DNA of 5,634 nt from Methanobacteriota archaeon (lineage in GTDB: Archaea; Halobacteriota; Syntropharchaeia; DAOWMC01), in assembly GCA_030643285.1 (NCBI GenBank), contig DAOWMC010000088.1, forward strand, positions 1-5,634. The letters are read 5' to 3'. Each line of letters opens with the position of its first letter. The stretch's first letter is position 1. Made by a program: the position numbers and the translations under genes. Shown one piece after another: positions 1-3,988 of this stretch. Under the pieces are notes generated by a model that made no database searches, was not told the DNA's origin, and saw only the letters and a program-made list of their open reading frames with translations.

Positions 1-602
1 GGCTTGATAAGACTGAACATGGTAACTGGCCCTATTCGGTCTATGATGAAAAAGATGGTTTTTATCGTTTTGCCTCAGAACCTGTTGTTGCGGATCTTGA
101 TAACGACAGCTATCCAGAGGTGATCTTCACATCATGGGTTGAAAAAGAAACATCCCACACGGGAAAACTTCATATCCTTGATTACCTTGGGAACCCGATA
201 AATGAGGTTGACCTGCCCCCTGCAAGATCAGGTGGCTGGAATGGCGCACTTTCAGCCCCCACACTGGCAAATATCGATTCGGATTCTGATGTGGAAATTA
301 TACTGAATACCGCCCATTCGGGTATTATAGCCTATGACCTGCCAGATACAGCAGGTGCAACCATCTTATGGGGAACGGGCAGGGGAAACTACCTTCGAAA
401 TGGCTCGCCTATCAAAGTTGATTCACCGGATCTATCAACATCGGACGATGATTTATCATTCACAGATGACAGTTATAATAGCGTCGATGATAGCGATGGT
501 AGCGGTAATGACGATAGCGGCAATGGAGTTGGGAACCCGATTCTTAAGATATTGAGGATGATCCTTCGATGGATAAAAGCGTACAAAGGCTCCGCTACTT
601 AG
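1..602 (+). CDS. FG-GAP/VCBS repeat surface protein, C-terminal part (5' truncated)
   Basis: The frame is open from base 3 to the TAG at 600-602, so 199 residues are visible and the start lies outside the window. Two repeat units carry Asp-rich, calcium-loop-like motifs: DLDNDSYPE at about 93-119 and NIDSDSDVE at about 270-296. Each follows a short beta strand with a conserved Ala/Pro approach (VVADLDND, PTLANIDSD). A WGTGRGNYLRNG-type motif near 370-405 is common at the end of such propellers. These repeats belong to the FG-GAP/VCBS family, which forms beta-propellers in secreted or cell-surface proteins. After the propeller comes a linker of about 40 residues rich in Asp, Ser, Gly and Asn (about 420-528), then a short tail, GNPILKILRMILRWIKAYKG, rich in hydrophobic and basic residues. 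I see no PGF-CTERM-like sorting signal. The signal peptide and any enzymatic domain would lie upstream, so the specific function is unknown. The gene converges on the minus-strand MobB-MoaE gene. Confidence 0.8.
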   Translation, partial: LDKTEHGNWPYSVYDEKDGFYRFASEPVVADLDNDSYPEVIFTSWVEKETSHTGKLHILDYLGNPINEVDLPPARSGGWNGALSAPTLANIDSDSDVEIILNTAHSGIIAYDLPDTAGATILWGTGRGNYLRNGSPIKVDSPDLSTSDDDLSFTDDSYNSVDDSDGSGNDDSGNGVGNPILKILRMILRWIKAYKGSAT

Positions 603-705
603 AATAAGCAAAGAAAAACGTGAAAAACTTGACCTTTTACGGTCAAGAATTGAAGGGATAAAAGTTAAAGATATTACAGGTAAGGAAATCGATATAAAAT
701 TTTGA
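577..705 (+). other. Coding-like open stretch without start codon, possible gene remnant
   Basis: Between the propeller gene and the MobB-MoaE gene, the frame beginning at 577 stays open for 42 codons and ends at a TGA at 703-705. It reads like a Lys/Glu/Ile-rich protein end (for example RISKEKREKLDLLRSRIEG, then KVKDITGKEIDIKF) but has no ATG, GTG or TTG start. An ATG at 569 in another frame (MDKSVQRLRYLE, stop at 605-607) is preceded by a GAGG and could be joined to it only by a frameshift. It may be the tail of a decayed small gene or a chance open frame. I do not recognise the sequence. The rest of 603-713 holds only the hairpin listed separately. Confidence 0.2.
611..647 (-). terminator. 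Hairpin plus T-rich tract, probable terminator of the MobB-MoaE transcript
   Basis: A perfect 7-bp inverted repeat, CTTGACC at 628-634 and GGTCAAG at 641-647, encloses a 6-base loop. On the minus strand it is followed directly by a T-rich run (TTTTTCACGTTTTTCTTT, positions 627 down to about 610). This lies about 66 bases past the stop of the minus-strand gene. Archaeal RNA polymerase terminates mainly at U-rich tracts, so the T-run may matter more than the stem. On the plus strand the hairpin has no T-tract after it, so it fits the minus-strand gene better. Confidence 0.5.
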
Positions 706-713
706 TTTATCTG

Positions 714-1532
714 TTATCGTGAATCATGAACCCAAAAATCGCCGTCCACTGTCACCTCTTTTTTCCATATCGGAACATCCTTTTTAATAAGATCTATCGC
801 ATCTGAAAGTGCCGAAAAAACCTGGGCCCTATGAGATCCTGCAACCACGATGTAGACAATGTCACATCCTGTTTTTATGTAGCCTGAGTTGTGATGAATC
901 TGTACCTCTATAATTCCATCTCTTTTTTCAAGCCCCTCTTTAATATCTGCGATTTTTTCTTCGGCCACATGATCGTACTTTTCAATGTCAAGTGCCTTTA
1001 CCTCTTTTCCATCAAATGTACCTCTAACGATTCCGGTAAAGGTGCCAATTGCTCCAGCCTCATTTATTTTCGGGTTGGATTTTACTTTTAAGATTAGCGA
1101 ATTCAACGTAAAAAAATCTTTCAGATCAAAAACCAAATTCAAAAGCTCATCTGTTTCTATATCCAGATCCGGATCCACCCTTCTTATAATATTTTTTGCA
1201 GCCACGTCTCCAATCGCTATTTTTGGGATATCACTATCCTTAAACCCTTCAATAACTGCAAAGTCAATCCCAAAGTCAGCTAATTCACAAAGTGCCAGCT
1301 CAAGGTCCCCCCTATCATTAATAATTTTTACAGTTTCATGAGATGTTATCGCAATCACAACATTTGTGCCTGCTTTGGAAAACAGATTGGTATCCTTACC
1401 CTCAGTGTCAAAACTCCCATGAATGTGTTTTATAACTCCCACCGAGCCATGTTCATTTAGGGAAGAAGCAAGGCGAACTCCGAGGGTGGTTTTCCCACTC
1501 TTTTTAGTTCCTACGATGGAGATGATTTTCAT
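714..1532 (-). CDS. moaE: MobB-MoaE fusion protein (molybdopterin synthase catalytic subunit with N-terminal MobB GTPase-like domain)
   Basis: This 272-residue protein joins two molybdenum/tungsten cofactor domains. Residues 1 to about 115 are MobB-like: a P-loop GTKKSGKTT at 8-16, VIKH at 33-36, a GKD-containing segment near 45-47 and VIEGFK at 93-98. MobB binds GTP and assists attachment of the guanine nucleotide to the cofactor. Residues from about 142 to the end are MoaE, the large subunit of molybdopterin synthase, which converts precursor Z (cPMP) to molybdopterin using sulfur from the MoaD thiocarboxylate. Visible MoaE signatures are GAIGTFTGIVRG near 160-171, HHNSG at 213-217, GSHR at 232-235 and PIWKKE at 254-259. 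Lys250 and Lys257 match by spacing the two active-site lysines of E. coli MoaE (K119 and K126), so the enzyme looks intact. I recall the same fusion from haloarchaea and some methanogens. The ATG at 1532-1530 gives a full MobB N-terminus. There is no clear Shine-Dalgarno sequence, and a possible TATA element about 25-33 bases upstream suggests a leaderless mRNA. The product would serve Mo/W enzymes such as formylmethanofuran or formate dehydrogenase, none of which is in the window. Confidence 0.9.
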   Translation of the reverse strand: MKIISIVGTKKSGKTTLGVRLASSLNEHGSVGVIKHIHGSFDTEGKDTNLFSKAGTNVVIAITSHETVKIINDRGDLELALCELADFGIDFAVIEGFKDSDIPKIAIGDVAAKNIIRRVDPDLDIETDELLNLVFDLKDFFTLNSLILKVKSNPKINEAGAIGTFTGIVRGTFDGKEVKALDIEKYDHVAEEKIADIKEGLEKRDGIIEVQIHHNSGYIKTGCDIVYIVVAGSHRAQVFSALSDAIDLIKKDVPIWKKEVTVDGDFWVHDSR

Positions 1533-1556
1533 ATAGGCTGAAATTGGTTTTTTTTT

Positions 1557-1565
1557 AATTTAAAA
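1557..1565 (-). promoter_or_regulatory. Possible TATA box for the MobB-MoaE gene
   Basis: Read on the minus strand this is TTTTAAATT, centred about 29 bases before the ATG at 1532. An archaeal TATA box sits about 26 bases before the transcription start, so transcription would begin within a few bases of the ATG. This agrees with the lack of a ribosome binding site and suggests a leaderless transcript. The surrounding DNA is very AT-rich (a run of nine T at 1548-1556), so chance matches are likely. Confidence 0.35.
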
Positions 1566-1609
1566 GTTGTGATAGATTTTTTCAAATGAAGAACTAATTA
1601 AAAAACTTC

Positions 1610-1618
1610 TTATATATG
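1610..1618 (+). promoter_or_regulatory. Archaeal TATA box of the hdrA operon
   Basis: TTATATATG is preceded by an A-rich stretch (AAAAAC at 1601-1606) that could act as the TFB recognition element. The usual spacing puts the transcription start near 1640, leaving a leader of about 25 bases that contains the GGAGGAG ribosome binding site. It is the best TATA match in the 132-base gap between the divergent genes and should drive both genes from 1665 onward. Confidence 0.6.
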
Positions 1619-1627
1619 AAAATAAAG

Positions 1628-1640
1628 TCTCAATTAGAGA
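1628..1640. promoter_or_regulatory. Small palindrome between TATA box and predicted transcription start, possible operator
   Basis: TCTCAATTAGAGA has perfect 4-base arms (TCTC and GAGA) around AATTA. It starts ten bases after the TATA box and ends at the predicted transcription start, where a bound repressor would block RNA polymerase. The arms are short and the region is AT-rich, so this may be chance. Confidence 0.2.
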
Positions 1641-1653
1641 GTTAGCCATGTGT

Positions 1654-1660
1654 GGAGGAG
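1654..1660 (+). promoter_or_regulatory. Ribosome binding site that sets the hdrA start
   Basis: GGAGGAG lies 4 bases before the ATG at 1665 (6 bases when measured from its GGAGG core), matching the anti-Shine-Dalgarno end of archaeal 16S rRNA. An in-frame GTG at 1650 would extend the protein by five residues but would place this site inside the coding sequence. The ATG at 1665 is therefore the likely start. It also gives the normal HdrA N-terminus, MNIGVYVCHCG. Confidence 0.8.
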
Positions 1661-1664
1661 TTTA

Positions 1665-3986
1665 ATGAATATAGGCGTTTATGTATGTCATTGTGGTATA
1701 AATATCGCATCAGTTGTCGATGTTGAAGCGCTTGTGGAATACGCAAAAACATTATCTGATGTTGTTGTTAGTAGAGATTATCAATATATGTGCTCTGATC
1801 CGGGTCAGGGTCTTATAAAGAAGGATATAGAGGAATTTAACCTGGACAGGGTTATTGTCTGCGCCTGTTCGCCAAGAATGCATGAATTGACATTTAGGAA
1901 GGCGATTGGAGAATGTGGACTCAATCCATACATGTTAGAGGTTGCAAACATCCGGGAGAATTGTTCATGGGTTCACTCTGATAGGAAAGAGGCTACTGAA
2001 AAATCTAAAAGTCTGGTGAGGTCGGCTCTCGCAAAAGCAAGATTACTTGAGCCTATTGGTGTATTACAGGAAGATGTAACTCCTAAAGCTTTGGTGATAG
2101 GTGCCGGTATAGCTGGAATACAGACCGCATTGGACATTGCTGATAACGGGTTCAAGGTATATTTGGTGGAAAAGACGCCATCTGTGGGTGGAAGGATGTC
2201 GCAACTTGATAAGACATTCCCGACTCTTGACTGTTCAGCATGTATCTTAACTCCAAAGATGGTTGATGTCTCAAGACACCCGAATATTGAGCTTATAACG
2301 TATTCAGATGTAACTGACATCTCTGGGTATGTTGGAAACTTTGATGTCAAGATACTTAAAAAACCGAGATATGTAAATGCGGAAAAGTGTACAGGTTGCG
2401 GACTATGTGCAGAGGCTTGTCGACTTAAAGGCAAGATCCCCAATTACCATGATGCTTTTATTGGAAAAAGGTCCGCCATATACATCCCGTTCCCACAGGC
2501 TGTACCGTCAACACATACAATTGATTCCGAACGTTGCTTGATGCTAACGAAAGGAAAGTGTGGAAAGAGCCCTCTATGTGTTGAGGCATGTGATGCAGAG
2601 GCAATCGATTTTGACCAGGAGGAGGAGGAAGTCGAGATCAATGTTGGTGCTATCGTTGTCGCTACCGGTTTTGACACTTTTGATCCCTCACTTAAGCCAG
2701 AATACGGATATGATTTATACGATAATGTTATAACCGGATTGGAATTCGAGAGATTGGTAGCTGCTTCGGGCCCGACCGGTGGAAAGATACTTATAAATGG
2801 AAAGGAGCCAAAGGAGATTTCGCTGATACAGTGTGTCGGATCAAGAGATCAAACTGTGGGAAATGAGTACTGTTCTCGTGTATGTTGCATGTACACTGCA
2901 AAGCATGCACACCTGCTGCGAGATAAGATTCCCGATGCAAAGATTACCGTATTTTATATGGATGTTCGTGCGTTTGGTAAAGGCTTTGAGGAGTTCTATG
3001 ATAGGGTCAGAAAAGAAAAGATTCTGTACCGTAGAGGAAACCCTTCAGAGGTCTATAAGCGTGGAGATAAACTTATAGTAAAAGCTGAGGACACGTTTTT
3101 AGGAGAACCGGTTGAAGTTGAAGCTGATATGGTTGTGCTTGCTGTTGGTATGGTTCCAAGATCAGATAGCGATGCTATTCAGAACATGCTGAAGTTATCA
3201 AGATCTTCTGATAAGTTCTTCATGGAAGCACATCCCAAGCTAAGACCAATTGATACCCCGATCGATGGTGTATTTTTGGCTGGGACCTGTCAGGGTCCAA
3301 AGGATATACCGGACACAGTTGCTCAGGCGTCCGGTGCTGCTGCAAGGGCCTGTACGATATTATCTAAGGATAAGATGGACTTTGACCTGATAACTGCAAA
3401 TATAAATGATGATATCTGTATACATTGTGGAAAGTGTTTTGAGAACTGTATATATCAGGCAATAGTTGAGGAAGAGGGTGGTGTTTATTCGGTTATTGAT
3501 GCCAATTGTAAAGCGTGTGGAAAATGTGCTTCGAGTTGTCCTGCAAATGCCATCGAGCTCAGATATACAACAGATATTCAGATAGAAGCACAGGTTGACG
3601 ATATATTGGAAGGAGAGGAAGATTCATTTGTTGCCTTTTGCTGTAACTGGTGTTCTTACGCTGCTGCAGATCTTGCCGGAACTACAAGAATGAAATATTC
3701 TCCGAGAATAAAGATCATAAGAGTTCCGTGTTCGGGTAGGGTGTCGCCAAATCACATAATGCATGCTTTCGAGAAAGGGGCAAAGGGTGTGATGATTGCC
3801 GGATGTATGCTTGGTGACTGCCATTACATAGACGGTAATTATCGGGCTGAAGAAAATGTTGATATTGCCAAAAAGGCACTTTCCTTGATGGGGATAAAGG
3901 TTGAAAAACTTGAAATGTTCTTTATATCAGCATCCGATGCTGAGCTGTTTACTGAAGCTGTAGCAGAGATGGATGCGAGGTGTTAA
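1665..3986 (+). CDS. hdrA: Heterodisulfide reductase subunit A fused to an MvhD domain (HdrA2-like)
   Basis: This 773-residue cytoplasmic protein is the flavin core of an electron-bifurcating or -confurcating Hdr complex. In order: an N-terminal HdrA domain with CHCG at 8-11, Cys43 (CSDPGQ), Cys66/Cys68 (CACSP), Cys84 and Cys100; a thioredoxin-reductase-like FAD domain with GAGIAG at 146-151, Glu169 and the HdrA signature LDCSACILTPKM from residue 188; an inserted ferredoxin region with cysteines 242/245/248/252 and 291/299/305/309; a CVGSRDQ...YCSRVCC segment at 390-408; two [4Fe-4S] motifs at 585-595 and 615-626; and an MvhD/FlpD domain from about 645 to the end, with CCNWC at 659-663, Cys689, Cys714 and Cys719. 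MvhD domains hold a [2Fe-2S] cluster and pass electrons from a hydrogenase, formate dehydrogenase or F420-linked partner to HdrA. As I recall, Methanosarcina HdrA2 has the same fusion. Cys193 is encoded by TGT, so no selenocysteine is used there. Every expected cysteine group is present. The next gene begins 2 bases after the stop, so the two are surely co-transcribed. The electron donor is not visible here. Confidence 0.93.
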   Translation: MNIGVYVCHCGINIASVVDVEALVEYAKTLSDVVVSRDYQYMCSDPGQGLIKKDIEEFNLDRVIVCACSPRMHELTFRKAIGECGLNPYMLEVANIRENCSWVHSDRKEATEKSKSLVRSALAKARLLEPIGVLQEDVTPKALVIGAGIAGIQTALDIADNGFKVYLVEKTPSVGGRMSQLDKTFPTLDCSACILTPKMVDVSRHPNIELITYSDVTDISGYVGNFDVKILKKPRYVNAEKCTGCGLCAEACRLKGKIPNYHDAFIGKRSAIYIPFPQAVPSTHTIDSERCLMLTKGKCGKSPLCVEACDAEAIDFDQEEEEVEINVGAIVVATGFDTFDPSLKPEYGYDLYDNVITGLEFERLVAASGPTGGKILINGKEPKEISLIQCVGSRDQTVGNEYCSRVCCMYTAKHAHLLRDKIPDAKITVFYMDVRAFGKGFEEFYDRVRKEKILYRRGNPSEVYKRGDKLIVKAEDTFLGEPVEVEADMVVLAVGMVPRSDSDAIQNMLKLSRSSDKFFMEAHPKLRPIDTPIDGVFLAGTCQGPKDIPDTVAQASGAAARACTILSKDKMDFDLITANINDDICIHCGKCFENCIYQAIVEEEGGVYSVIDANCKACGKCASSCPANAIELRYTTDIQIEAQVDDILEGEEDSFVAFCCNWCSYAAADLAGTTRMKYSPRIKIIRVPCSGRVSPNHIMHAFEKGAKGVMIAGCMLGDCHYIDGNYRAEENVDIAKKALSLMGIKVEKLEMFFISASDAELFTEAVAEMDARC
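3977..3982 (+). promoter_or_regulatory. Ribosome binding site of the tandem HdrD-like gene, inside the end of hdrA
   Basis: GAGGTG lies 6 bases before the ATG at 3989 and overlaps the last codons of hdrA. It complements the conserved CACCUC of the archaeal 16S rRNA 3' end. With the 2-base gap between the genes, it supports tight coupling of their translation and fixes the start of the second gene. Confidence 0.75.
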
Positions 3987-3988
3987 TC

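Noticed and set aside
187..541. 13-base direct repeat TTGGGAACCCGAT at 187-199 and 529-541
   Set aside because: Both copies encode GNPI in the same frame of one protein and have no flanking repeat structure. This is more likely short recurrent coding sequence than a mobile-element footprint.
985..1341. Plus-strand open frame of 118 codons opposite the MobB-MoaE gene
   Set aside because: It is antisense to a clearly recognised protein and its Ser/Ile/Phe-rich translation matches no family I know.
1588..1611. Inverted repeat AAGAA/TTCTT around 1589-1611 upstream of hdrA
   Set aside because: It has only 4-5 base arms with a 13-base AT-rich spacer and is expected by chance in this composition.
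1650..1664. GTG start that would lengthen HdrA by five residues
   Set aside because: The extension contains the GGAGGAG ribosome binding site, and HdrA proteins normally begin close to the ATG at 1665.
2190..2250. Possible selenocysteine site in the HdrA CSAC signature
   Set aside because: Both positions are TGT cysteine codons and there is no in-frame TGA in the gene.
1973..2677. Two minus-strand open frames within hdrA
   Set aside because: They lie opposite the FAD and ferredoxin domains of HdrA, with low-quality Ser-rich translations, and are shadows.
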